DNA from: Martinezella rhizogenes
Lineage (GTDB): Bacteria > Pseudomonadota > Alphaproteobacteria > Rhizobiales > Rhizobiaceae
Length of the DNA: 64,000 nucleotides
Assembly (NCBI RefSeq): GCF_007002745.1
Contig: NZ_SGNY01000003.1
Coordinates: forward strand, 434,001-498,000
Reading direction: 5' to 3'
Shown: one piece after another, positions 8,290 through 16,538 of the stretch
Layout: every line of letters begins with the position of its first letter
How positions within the stretch are numbered: position 1 is the stretch's first letter
Position numbers and translations under genes: made by a program
Notes under the pieces: generated by a model
Seen by the model: the letters and a program-made list of their open reading frames with translations, nothing else
Database searches by the model: none
Told to the model about the DNA's origin: nothing

Positions 8290-10416
8290 TCACTGTCCCC
8301 CTGCTCGTAGGATCATGTCATCGGGAACCGTGATCACGAAAGTCGGCGAAACGTCTCCGGCCGCTCGTTCCAGGATGATGTCCATTCTTTCTTTACGTAA
8401 TCCATCTCGCGACAGGTATAGGCCCATTCCTCTGCCCGCCGGCTTGTTGCTTATGCCGAATTCGAACATACCTTCAGCGTCGCGCGGATCGATGCCTGGG
8501 CCGGAATTGGAGATCGTCAGACCTACGGGCGAAACATCGAACTTGATAGTTTTAGATTGGTCGCGCATCTCTCCCAACCAGTAAATTGCGTTGTCCACGA
8601 CGTTTGCGAACACCGGTAGGAGCGTCGACGGGAAAGTAGTAACCGTAGTAGCGCGGAAAGCGTCGGGCGCGTCCAACTCGATGCCATGCCGTTCGAAGCG
8701 AGGCCCAAAAACGGTCCGAATGAATTCTTCAATCTCAGTACCCGATACCGGAACACGTCGTCGCTGCAGCCGCCGATTCAGAGGCACGAATAGTTGCAGG
8801 TAAGATTCGAGATGTTCGAAACTAATCTGCAACCTGCTGTAAAGATCGTCAAGCCCACGGTTCCGACTTGCCCAGGGCTTAAGTGCATCGAGTCCCCTGT
8901 TGATGTTGCGGACCTGACCAGAGAACTCGTGCTGCACAAGGCCGAGGGCTAGACCAATCTGGGCTAGGTCAGCATATTGATCGACCCTCTCCTTCAATTC
9001 ATCATTCTCACTTTCCAACGCGGCGGCAACGTCCAACAAGTCGTGTTGGTTTACCATTCCCTCCATCACCGAACGCAATTGCTCACCCAAAGCATCCATT
9101 AACTGCGTGGAACGTCCGGCAGATTCCCGAACTTGATCGATCAGTCGGTCGCGCCGGTGTTCGATTTCCTGCGGTGTGAGTGCAGCCACCTCGGTTCGCG
9201 CCAAATCGGATTTGACGGCCTCGACTTGGTTGCTGAGGTCAGCCCAGCTTCGATTGATCGTGGCGCGAATCTCGCTGTCGAGCTTTTCGAGTGTGGTGCT
9301 CACCTTCTTGCGGGCATCGCCGGCGCTTGACAGTGCCACCTCTGATTCCCTCTTGACGGGTTCATCCAACCGACGACGGGGGTCCACTTCCGTTGTGCCA
9401 TCGGTAAGCAGCCTACGGATTTGCTCGGTGATTTCAGCCACCATCGGCTCGTAGTGTCCGGTCAGAAGTCTTTCGCGTTCACGTAGGTAGGCTTGAAAGT
9501 CCTGTTGCTGCCGCTTATTCATTCCAAATTGCCGAGGCCGCGGAATAGATATGCGATCCCGCAGGCCTTTGTTTGCAATTTCGAATTCGGCCTCTATCGT
9601 CAGAAGACGGTCGCCGGCAGCGACGGGATTGGCGAGGGCGGTCAAGCCGTTCAGCCGAGCAGCGAAACCTGATCGCACCTCTTTGCACGCAAACTCGAAT
9701 TCCCCGCTTCTGGCGCTCTCGAAGAAGCGCGACAGGGCATCATTAAACGTATCTTTAGCTGTCTTGACGCTCTTCGCACGCTTCTGAAGGATCTCATAGT
9801 CGCGCTGTTTGTTCTTGCGGATGGCATCGAAGTCAGTGGAAATGCGTGCTTTTTCGCGAAAAAAGTCGAACGCAAGTCGTTCGAAGAGGCGTTCTAGCAG
9901 CGAGACCATCTGTCGATAGGCCTTGTTCTGCCTGAAGCCCTCTCGGCCAGCCTTTTCGACGAGATTGGCATTGTGTTTATTAGTCAGCCGGACGTCACCT
10001 ATGAGGCGCCGGTAGGAGAAAAACCAGTCATTTGCCGAGAGTGTGCGACGCCGCTCAATGTTCAGCCAATCCACGTCCGAATTGCCGTAGGGAAGAATTC
10101 GAATACCGTCGCGATAGACATAAAGGCCGCCAATGTTGTCGAGTTTGTCACCTAGTATCTTCCACTCATCGAGTGGCATGCGGGTGACGGGATGCATATG
10201 CTCATTCTTGCGATGATACCGCCCAACGGACGTGAGGGCCGTCGTCTGACGGACGTTATTGCGAATGCACCGGCGCACCCAAATGTCGAGGTAACGTGTC
10301 CAGCGAGATGCTGGGCATCTGGAGTGAGCTCCGGTGCGGAGCCGTCTGCGCGGCTTGGTCGCTTCCTGCGCCTGCTCTTCGATATTGAGCGGATCAAATC
10401 GGTGTGCTTCCGACAT
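8290..10416 (-). CDS. Soluble histidine-kinase-like ATPase with partial GHKL/MORC-type N-terminal module
   Basis: From the ATG at 10416 the protein is 708 residues; the frame stays open to 10587, but that would overlap the divergent gene, and an ATG at 10197 is also possible. No membrane segment is seen. Downstream of about 10140 it has GGLYVYRDGIRILPYG and EKAGREGF, which I know as the segment following the ATP-binding lobe in long GHKL/MORC-like bacterial ATPases; that lobe itself is missing here. A long coiled coil follows. The C-terminal third is a kinase core: H-box VQHEFSGQVRNI (His codon 8929-8931), N-box NVVDNAIYW, G1 NSGPGID and G2 GRGMGLYL. It pairs with the downstream receiver protein. 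The first ~70 residues look unlike the family and may be junction sequence. Confidence 0.7.
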   Translation of the reverse strand: MSEAHRFDPLNIEEQAQEATKPRRRLRTGAHSRCPASRWTRYLDIWVRRCIRNNVRQTTALTSVGRYHRKNEHMHPVTRMPLDEWKILGDKLDNIGGLYVYRDGIRILPYGNSDVDWLNIERRRTLSANDWFFSYRRLIGDVRLTNKHNANLVEKAGREGFRQNKAYRQMVSLLERLFERLAFDFFREKARISTDFDAIRKNKQRDYEILQKRAKSVKTAKDTFNDALSRFFESARSGEFEFACKEVRSGFAARLNGLTALANPVAAGDRLLTIEAEFEIANKGLRDRISIPRPRQFGMNKRQQQDFQAYLRERERLLTGHYEPMVAEITEQIRRLLTDGTTEVDPRRRLDEPVKRESEVALSSAGDARKKVSTTLEKLDSEIRATINRSWADLSNQVEAVKSDLARTEVAALTPQEIEHRRDRLIDQVRESAGRSTQLMDALGEQLRSVMEGMVNQHDLLDVAAALESENDELKERVDQYADLAQIGLALGLVQHEFSGQVRNINRGLDALKPWASRNRGLDDLYSRLQISFEHLESYLQLFVPLNRRLQRRRVPVSGTEIEEFIRTVFGPRFERHGIELDAPDAFRATTVTTFPSTLLPVFANVVDNAIYWLGEMRDQSKTIKFDVSPVGLTISNSGPGIDPRDAEGMFEFGISNKPAGRGMGLYLSRDGLRKERMDIILERAAGDVSPTFVITVPDDMILRAGGQ
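10271..10294. repeat. 24-bp near-identical direct repeat, copy 1
   Basis: This stretch matches 12032-12055 at 23 of 24 positions in the same orientation (the difference is G versus A at position 14). On the minus strand both copies read YLDIWVRR in frame: here in the odd N-terminal part of the kinase gene, there in the C-terminal part of the unknown gene at 11860-12843. The copies bracket 1.7 kb carrying the exported-protein gene. Confidence 0.6.
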
Positions 10417-10511
10417 GTTGCGGAAGTCATCGGAGGCGGAGACGGATAAACACTGCCTTGCAACTTTTGCGTTGGCCTGTAGACTTTCACCTATATTGAG
10501 CGGGGGAAGAA

Positions 10512-11768
10512 ATGCAGAGAAGCTACTGTGCCGCCATTTTATTTTTTCTCGCTGCGGTAAATGCCGGCGCAGCGGATTGCGATGCAATTCTTAACTCAAG
10601 CCTGATGAACCAGTCGTTGGTTGTTGATCAAGCCTCCGCATCATCGGCTGCGAAAAGTTCGTTCTGCAACATGGACTATAGCCAAGCTAGCTCGTCCTCG
10701 AATACGGAACTGGCGGTTCAGTACGGAATATTTGACGGCAGCGGCGGCCACAGTTCGCAGAAATTCAATGAGTGGAAGAGCGAAAACTGTGGCGATGCAT
10801 CAAACTCAAGCCGCACTGATCAATTTCGATATGAAGCTCAGAAGGCCTTGTCTGCGCGGGCCGTGCAAGCGTGGGAGGCATGCGTGCTCCAGCAGCCTGA
10901 GCTAACTTGCTATGCAAAGCCTAATAGCGATCCGGACCTCCTCACTATTGCGATAAACTGGCGGCCGCCCGGAAGTCGAGAAACAATCGTCTCTCGCTCT
11001 CGTATAGTCGGTGGCTCTAACGCTTCTGATCCATCGCTGCAGACGCAGCTTTATCAGCCACGTGAGAAAGTATTTTCTGGACAGGATAGCATACTGATTT
11101 CTCGAGAAAGGGCGCGCAACGTCACCGTTTCCCTTACAGTGGTCTATGGAGAAGATATTCGCAGAGAGTGCAGCGTTTTCAACGCGTTCAGGACCGAGCC
11201 GGCACCAGAGCGTGGTCCTGCATCGGTTGCAATTAGGTGGGAGCGTGTTGTACCGAACTTCGACACGGGACCTCTCCTCGGAAGATGTGACTGCCTTGCC
11301 GTTGCAACGGATATGAATACAAGAAACCTCACTGCGACGAACAACTGCACCGGAGAAGTGCTTTTGATGGGAGTGAGAGAAAGCTCTCCGCCGCAAGGCT
11401 TTATGTTGCCTCCGTTCCTCAAACAACCGGGTCGAGAATGGGCTCGTGTCGCGTTGGCAAAAAACACTAATGTTGTATTCGAGGCAAAAAACAGCCTTCC
11501 GGTTGGAATTACTGCATTCTCCTGCCCACCCATGCCGACTGTGCCAAAATTTCAGCAGTGCGTGATCCGACCCAGTGAACTGCCTCCGGGTACGCCAATG
11601 TCGATGTGCCCCGTCAATGCCTCCCGATTTGGTGAGGCCTGTACCTGCCCGAAGTTTGATAACGGCAGACAAGTCGGCGTATTCAACGGCGATTCACTGC
11701 CTTTGCCTCCTCCGGGGCAAGTGAGCACCCTTCCGGGAACACTAACTCCAGTGCCTCAGTTCCGTTGA
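10512..11768 (+). CDS. Cysteine-rich exported protein, function unknown
   Basis: The 418-residue protein has a standard Sec signal peptide (MQRSYCAAILFFLAAVNAGA, cleavage expected after AGA), and the mature part holds more than a dozen cysteines, as expected of a disulfide-bonded periplasmic or secreted protein. Pairs such as GRCDCLAV and ACTCPKF look like small disulfide motifs. The C-terminus is Pro-rich. I recognise no domain. It is divergent from the kinase gene, and the two 5' ends are close or overlapping depending on the kinase start, so a shared regulatory region is likely. The gene lies between two copies of a 24-bp direct repeat. Confidence 0.7.
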   Translation: MQRSYCAAILFFLAAVNAGAADCDAILNSSLMNQSLVVDQASASSAAKSSFCNMDYSQASSSSNTELAVQYGIFDGSGGHSSQKFNEWKSENCGDASNSSRTDQFRYEAQKALSARAVQAWEACVLQQPELTCYAKPNSDPDLLTIAINWRPPGSRETIVSRSRIVGGSNASDPSLQTQLYQPREKVFSGQDSILISRERARNVTVSLTVVYGEDIRRECSVFNAFRTEPAPERGPASVAIRWERVVPNFDTGPLLGRCDCLAVATDMNTRNLTATNNCTGEVLLMGVRESSPPQGFMLPPFLKQPGREWARVALAKNTNVVFEAKNSLPVGITAFSCPPMPTVPKFQQCVIRPSELPPGTPMSMCPVNASRFGEACTCPKFDNGRQVGVFNGDSLPLPPPGQVSTLPGTLTPVPQFR

Positions 11769-11859
11769 CCTATCGACTGGGCGCCGTTTGGGAGCAGCGG
11801 ACGTCAACAGCAAGGTGTGTCCATGGACAGGGTGTCGAGAACGGACAAGGGGGATCCCG

Positions 11860-12843
11860 TTAACTTTTGATAATATCGCGAAAAGCCTTAGCAAAAGCTG
11901 CAGTCTCGACACCGTTGAGCTTTGGAGGTGCAAATGCGGTGGTAGGCCCGTCGCCAACGAGGCGCATGGTCTTCCGTTCGAGATCAAGGTCGCTCATACG
12001 CGCAAAGATGTGAGCGGCAACGTAGCGAGCGCGGCGCACCCAAATATCGAGGTAAGGCTGGTGGTTTTTGTATGAAAAGAAGCCATCCAAGATAAGTTGA
12101 AACAGCGTTTTTCGGTTGATGCGGATCGTTGACGCTGCATACAGTAACGCCAGTGTTTGCTTATTCTGGCTCCATCGCTGGTGAAGCAGAGACCGTGACA
12201 CATATCTCTCTTTGTAAGGGAAATGCGGTTTGGTTGCTTTTAACTCGTCCAACGCGAGCACCGCTTTGTTGAGGCTTGGAACGAGCGGCCGGCCCCGAGC
12301 ACTGAACCGGTCAACGGCATGATGAAGAAAAGTCATGGCGAGGACAGCAGTACTTATGACCTTTTCATTGCGTTCGAATTCTTCCCAAAGTGTCTCATAG
12401 GAGGGATTGTTTGCGAAAGCTTGATAGCCGCCCAAGCCGTCATAAATCTCGTCCAAAAAATCGATGCTTGTGAGGATGTAACGTGCCGTTATGTCTCTTT
12501 CCAAATTAAACTCGGCGTAACCCAACTTCAATTCGGCATCGTCCATATGGTCAAGAGCAGCATGCACCATCATAACTTCGCGAACGCGCCGCTCTCGAGG
12601 CGTGATCAACCAACCGCCGAAACTTACGGATAGAACATCCTTGTAGCCGGGGTAGTAATCATGGCTGTCGAGCAGTATCTGCAAGATTTCTTTGGCCCGG
12701 TACTTACCGACAAGCGCGAGGTCAATTGGGTGGACGTGGTTGGTCGATTGTTGTTTAGGAGCCCATCGTTGCTTCAGCGCGTCTATAGCCGCGATAACAT
12801 CACGCATTTCCTTTGATTCAATCACATCTTTGACGTCGACCAT
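11860..12843 (-). CDS. Conserved-looking cytoplasmic protein of unknown function
   Basis: This is a 327-residue, mostly helical, charged protein without signal peptide or membrane segment; the ATG at 12843 is the first plausible start. Residue composition and length argue for a real gene, but I recognise no catalytic motif. It contains ITPRERRVREVMMVHAALDH in the first half and YLDIWVRRARYVAAHIF near the C-terminus; the latter peptide is echoed at the start of the kinase frame through the 24-bp repeat. It lies in the same accessory block and on the same strand as the kinase/receiver pair, separated from them by the exported-protein gene. It could be an abandoned third member of that system, which is only a guess. 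Confidence 0.6.
   Translation of the reverse strand: MVDVKDVIESKEMRDVIAAIDALKQRWAPKQQSTNHVHPIDLALVGKYRAKEILQILLDSHDYYPGYKDVLSVSFGGWLITPRERRVREVMMVHAALDHMDDAELKLGYAEFNLERDITARYILTSIDFLDEIYDGLGGYQAFANNPSYETLWEEFERNEKVISTAVLAMTFLHHAVDRFSARGRPLVPSLNKAVLALDELKATKPHFPYKERYVSRSLLHQRWSQNKQTLALLYAASTIRINRKTLFQLILDGFFSYKNHQPYLDIWVRRARYVAAHIFARMSDLDLERKTMRLVGDGPTTAFAPPKLNGVETAAFAKAFRDIIKS
12032..12055. repeat. 24-bp near-identical direct repeat, copy 2
   Basis: This is the second copy of the repeat at 10271-10294 (23 of 24 identical). It lies inside the 3' part of the gene at 11860-12843, encoding YLDIWVRR on the minus strand. The flanks of the two copies do not align, so the similarity is limited to this short block. 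Confidence 0.6.
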
Positions 12844-13238
12844 GCTATCCCGCCTACTTTGGTGAACGGGATAAGACTATCTGATTCATAAAGATTTATG
12901 CAGCACGGCGACATGCAGCTCTTGGTGAATTTGGATGACCGCCAGTTAGCTTCGAAGTACCACGGTTCGTCCAGCAACATCCAACAGAAACACGGTATAT
13001 TAAGCGGGAAAATTATCTAAATAGAGAAATTTATATATATATATATTTCAGTATGTTGTTTAGTGGCTCGATTCCCTTAACCCGCTCCATTTTTCCAATA
13101 TAGCTGAAATCTTTTCCGGCCCGCGGGCAGGTCGTGCATGGCCGCCGCTAGGTGGCAAGTGCATCTCTACAATTTAACTTGACTACGATTAAATTGCACG
13201 TAATAGTTGACGCAGTCGTAACATTATGGGGAAGTGTT
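12844..13238. other. Non-coding junction between accessory block and aqpZ
   Basis: The 395 bases hold no convincing gene. The middle is AT-rich, with an alternating TA run at 13031-13046, and the part after 13140 leads into the aqpZ ribosome site. It marks the change from the accessory block to core-like genes and probably holds the aqpZ promoter. I found no tRNA, integrase or terminal repeat in it. Confidence 0.5.
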
Positions 13239-13928
13239 ATGAGTCGCAAACTTCTTTCGGAATTTCTGGGAACTTTCTGGCTTGTCTTCGGTGGCTGCGG
13301 CAGTGCGGTTTTCGCTGCCGGGTTTCCAGAGCTTGGCATTGGTTTCCTCGGCGTTGCTTTTGCTTTCGGCCTGACCGTTCTGACCATGGCCTATGCGGTC
13401 GGAGGCATTTCCGGCGGTCATTTTAATCCGGCGGTTTCCGTTGGTCTGACGGTGGCCGGCAAGTTCCCGGTATCGAACCTCGTTCCTTATATTGTGGCGC
13501 AAGTTCTGGGCGCGATTGTTGCGGCAGCTGCGCTTTATGTCATCGTCACTGGCAAGGCGGGGGCCGAACTGGGTGGTTTTGCCGCCAATGGTTATGGCGA
13601 ACATTCACCGGGTGGATATTCGCTCTTATCAGCGCTGCTGATCGAAGTGATCCTCACCGCATTTTTCCTGATCGTCATTCTGGGATCGACGCATGGCAGG
13701 GCTCCAGCCGGTTTTGCGCCAATTGCCATCGGTCTTGCCCTTACCCTTATCCATCTGATTTCCATTCCGGTCACCAATACCTCGGTCAATCCGGCCCGCT
13801 CGACGGGACAGGCATTGTTCGTCGGTGGATGGGCTCTACAGCAGCTGTGGCTGTTCTGGCTTGCTCCGATCCTCGGCGGCGCCATCGGTGCTGTGGTCTG
13901 GAAACTTTTCGGCGAGAAAGAAGAGTAA
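13239..13928 (+). CDS. aqpZ: Aquaporin Z (water channel)
   Basis: The 229-residue inner-membrane channel shows six hydrophobic helices and both pore motifs, [14 protein letters not shown] after helix 2 and [13 protein letters not shown] after helix 5. The start at 13239 gives the family N-terminus [20 protein letters not shown] and has GGGGAAG at 13228-13234; the frame stays open upstream to 13152 but without family similarity. It mediates osmotic water flux. It stands alone, with a small gene 90 bases downstream that may be co-transcribed. Confidence 0.95.
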   Translation: MSRKLLSEFLGTFWLVFGGCGSAVFAAGFPELGIGFLGVAFAFGLTVLTMAYAVGGISGGHFNPAVSVGLTVAGKFPVSNLVPYIVAQVLGAIVAAAALYVIVTGKAGAELGGFAANGYGEHSPGGYSLLSALLIEVILTAFFLIVILGSTHGRAPAGFAPIAIGLALTLIHLISIPVTNTSVNPARSTGQALFVGGWALQQLWLFWLAPILGGAIGAVVWKLFGEKEE

Positions 13929-14017
13929 GGTCCAAGGCCAGCTCCTTCCTGCCCGCGCAGACATGAATGGGAAGTTTGTTTTCCCGAATGGTCGGGGAAA
14001 CCATTGAGGAGGATGAC

Positions 14018-14311
14018 ATGGATCTTGCTTCGATATTGGCCCAGGTGATCGGTGGTGCGGTTGGCGGCACGGCTGGCGGGAAGATAGTCAAGGATTCCGA
14101 TCTCGGCTCGCTTGGCAACCTGATTGCAGGCGCCATTGGCGGCATTGGCGGCGGAACCGTACTTGGCTCACTGCTTGGAGCGGCGGGAAATGCGGCGGCC
14201 GGTGGTGTGGATATCGGCGCTCTTGCGGGTCAGCTGGTTGGCGGCGGTGTCGGTGGTCTGATCGTTCAGATCATTGTCGGTCTGATCAAGAACAAACTCG
14301 TCGCCAAATAG
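14018..14311 (+). CDS. Small glycine-rich hydrophobic protein, unknown function
   Basis: The 97-residue protein starts MDLASILAQVIGGAVGG. I chose the ATG at 14018 because GAGGAGG lies at 14006-14012; the longer reading from 13967 adds a tail with no such site. The whole protein alternates Gly/Ala-rich hydrophobic runs and ends IVQIIVGLIKNKLVAK. Proteins of this look are common small membrane-associated hypotheticals in Rhizobiaceae. No function can be read from it. Confidence 0.7.
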   Translation: MDLASILAQVIGGAVGGTAGGKIVKDSDLGSLGNLIAGAIGGIGGGTVLGSLLGAAGNAAAGGVDIGALAGQLVGGGVGGLIVQIIVGLIKNKLVAK

Positions 14312-14523
14312 GGCCGTTGGTCACCCGCGTGGTGGCGTGATAGAGCTTGCCGGAGGAGAAATCTCATTCGGCAAGGCTTCTGGTGTATTCCGTATCGATA
14401 ACGGCAACTCGCCGAAACCGGATTTTTGCGGGATGCAGTAACACGTCTGCAATGGTGAGACTTGTTCTGCGGTTGCCGGAAAGACGTGTAGGAACTGCAT
14501 TTACCGATATTGCCGATGCCGCG

Positions 14524-16485
14524 TCAGGACGAATTCTTGACGGCCGGCATATGTGGCGTCTTGTTCCAGACGAAGGGTCTGGTTTTCAGTTCCACAACCG
14601 CGCGCCACGCCGCAAAAGACAACATCAGCCAGTAAACCGGTATCGTCAGCCAATATTGTCCGACCTGTTGCTTCTCATAGGGTATCATTCTGTTTCGGCC
14701 CATCAGCACGAAGATCGTGTAGCTCCCGAGAATATTCAGCGTATCGATCAAGAACAGAATGCCCTGCCAGGACAATAGCGTATCTGTGCCGCTTTCCAGG
14801 ATCGCCATGGCCATAAAGGCGAAGGAAAGAAATAGCAGAGGGTGGGTCAGCGACGATAAAAGCATGCCGCCGATCAACAGTTGAAAGACGATATAGTCGA
14901 TCCATCCCATCTGGCGTGCAGTTGTAAGGGGCGCACGGGTCATCACCAGCCAGCTTTGCAGCCAGCCCTTGTACCAGCGCGCCCGTTGATTCAGCCACAC
15001 GGAGAGCGAGGTTGGCGCGTCTTCCAGCGTCTGTCGCCGGATGACACCGCATCGATAACCGAGCCTGTGCAGCCTCAGGCCCATATCGGCGTCCTCGGTC
15101 ACATTATAGGGGTCCCACGCACCGACGCGGCGCAATATCGCGGTGCGGAAATGGTTTGAAGTGCCGCCAAGAGGCAGCGGCAGCCTGTGTGCGGCAAGAA
15201 CCGGTAACATGCAGCGAAAGAGGCCGGAATATTCCAGCGCGAAACAGGCGCTGAGCCAGGAGGAACGTGCATTGCTGATAATAAGCGGCGCCTGCAGGCA
15301 GGCCACTTCGTCGGGCTGGCGGCTAAAGGTGGCGTGGGCTTCGCGCAATTGCTGCGGATGCGGGCGGTCTTCCGCATCGTAAACGACAACGAAGGTGCCC
15401 TGCGCCCCGGCGAGTGCATAGGTCAGCGCCTTGGGTTTGGTGCGTGGCAGGGATGGCGGCACTTTTATGAGCTCAATATGCGGGCCGGGATTGACGCGCT
15501 TGATGGCGGCGATCGTCGCGTCATCATCCGCTTCGCAGATGAGTTTGATATCCAGTCGGGACCTGGGCCAATCCAGACGCTCCAGCGCGCCGATGAGTTG
15601 CTCGACGACTGCCTCCTCGCGATAGAGCGCCACGAGAACGGTGTAGACCGGCAGGTCGTTGTCGTTTCGGAGAGCGGGGAGGGCTTGTTTTTCGTTTTCC
15701 GTCGGAGCGTGCGGAGCATTAACAAGCGCAAACAGCCTGAAAAGCAGTGTGAAGAAATAGAGCATCGTCAGGCTGACGTGGATGTAAGCCAGGGCCGCTT
15801 CCGTATAAAAAAGCAACGACAGCGTCAGCAGCGTAACCAGAATGCCGGTGTAGAAACCCTGCTGGCCCTGTAATGTAATCCTGGCGGAATGGCCCGGTGC
15901 CGCGTTGAAAAGCCGTTGTTGCGCCTCCTGGCTGCGGCGCGTTTCACCTGCCTTCCAGATTGCGCTGCGCATGGCCTGCGGCGTGGTAACGGCAAGTTCG
16001 TCGAAAAGATGCGGATGCCGATCAAGCATGGTCTTCAGCAATTCAAACCGTCCCAGTTCCGGCACGATCAGAAGGAGCGGCCTGCCGTTCAGTGGCTTCA
16101 ACCGGAGTAACTGTGGTTCGGCGAGTTGCGTATCGAGGGTTTTGATATCCTCGACCCGTTCCGGATCGATTTCCGGGAAAAACGGCAGCCGCAGAAATCT
16201 GGCAAAAGCACCGAAATAAGCGTCCGGCTGGACAAGGCCGCCTGCCAGCAACTCATCTTCCACCGTCGAGCCGTTTTTAAGAGCCCGCTGCTCGAATGCG
16301 TCGATATAGGGTTTGCCGAAGCCCAGTGAAACGAGGAACTGCGCCTGTCCGGGTTCGGCCTGCCCGGGTTCAGCCTGTTCGGCTGCGCTCCATTGCTGAT
16401 CATCGCCCGAGAATGAAAATGCAATTTTCCGTTCCATTGGCGTCGTGCGAAACGATTCTCGTGTATAATGGCTAGATTGATCCAT
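14524..16485 (-). CDS. Membrane glycosyltransferase family 2 with GspE-N-like N-terminal domain
   Basis: The 653-residue protein begins with about 190 residues resembling the N-terminal domain of type II secretion ATPases, then two hydrophobic helices. The GT2 catalytic region contains VYTVLVALYREE, the nucleotide-sugar DxD-type motif VVYDAEDRPHP, TEDADMGLRL and the processive-type QxxRW motif NQRARWYKGW. Further membrane helices follow. It should polymerise or transfer sugars at the inner membrane. An imperfect repeat AEPGQAEPGQA near residue 38 suggests local slippage. The start may be the ATG at 16485 or the one 51 bases further in (MERKIAF). It is divergent from a solute-binding protein gene and may belong with the exopolysaccharide genes that follow. 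Confidence 0.85.
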   Translation of the reverse strand: MDQSSHYTRESFRTTPMERKIAFSFSGDDQQWSAAEQAEPGQAEPGQAQFLVSLGFGKPYIDAFEQRALKNGSTVEDELLAGGLVQPDAYFGAFARFLRLPFFPEIDPERVEDIKTLDTQLAEPQLLRLKPLNGRPLLLIVPELGRFELLKTMLDRHPHLFDELAVTTPQAMRSAIWKAGETRRSQEAQQRLFNAAPGHSARITLQGQQGFYTGILVTLLTLSLLFYTEAALAYIHVSLTMLYFFTLLFRLFALVNAPHAPTENEKQALPALRNDNDLPVYTVLVALYREEAVVEQLIGALERLDWPRSRLDIKLICEADDDATIAAIKRVNPGPHIELIKVPPSLPRTKPKALTYALAGAQGTFVVVYDAEDRPHPQQLREAHATFSRQPDEVACLQAPLIISNARSSWLSACFALEYSGLFRCMLPVLAAHRLPLPLGGTSNHFRTAILRRVGAWDPYNVTEDADMGLRLHRLGYRCGVIRRQTLEDAPTSLSVWLNQRARWYKGWLQSWLVMTRAPLTTARQMGWIDYIVFQLLIGGMLLSSLTHPLLFLSFAFMAMAILESGTDTLLSWQGILFLIDTLNILGSYTIFVLMGRNRMIPYEKQQVGQYWLTIPVYWLMLSFAAWRAVVELKTRPFVWNKTPHMPAVKNSS

Positions 16486-16538
16486 GCATCGCCGCCGCCG
16501 TCATGGTAATGTCCCACATCCTGCCACGGACAGTATAG

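Noticed and set aside
10417..10587. N-terminal extension of the kinase gene
   Set aside because: It would overlap the start and signal peptide of the divergent exported-protein gene and has no kinase-family likeness.
13031..13046. Alternating TA run before aqpZ
   Set aside because: It is a simple low-complexity run; there is no sign of a promoter element or repeat family beyond AT-richness.
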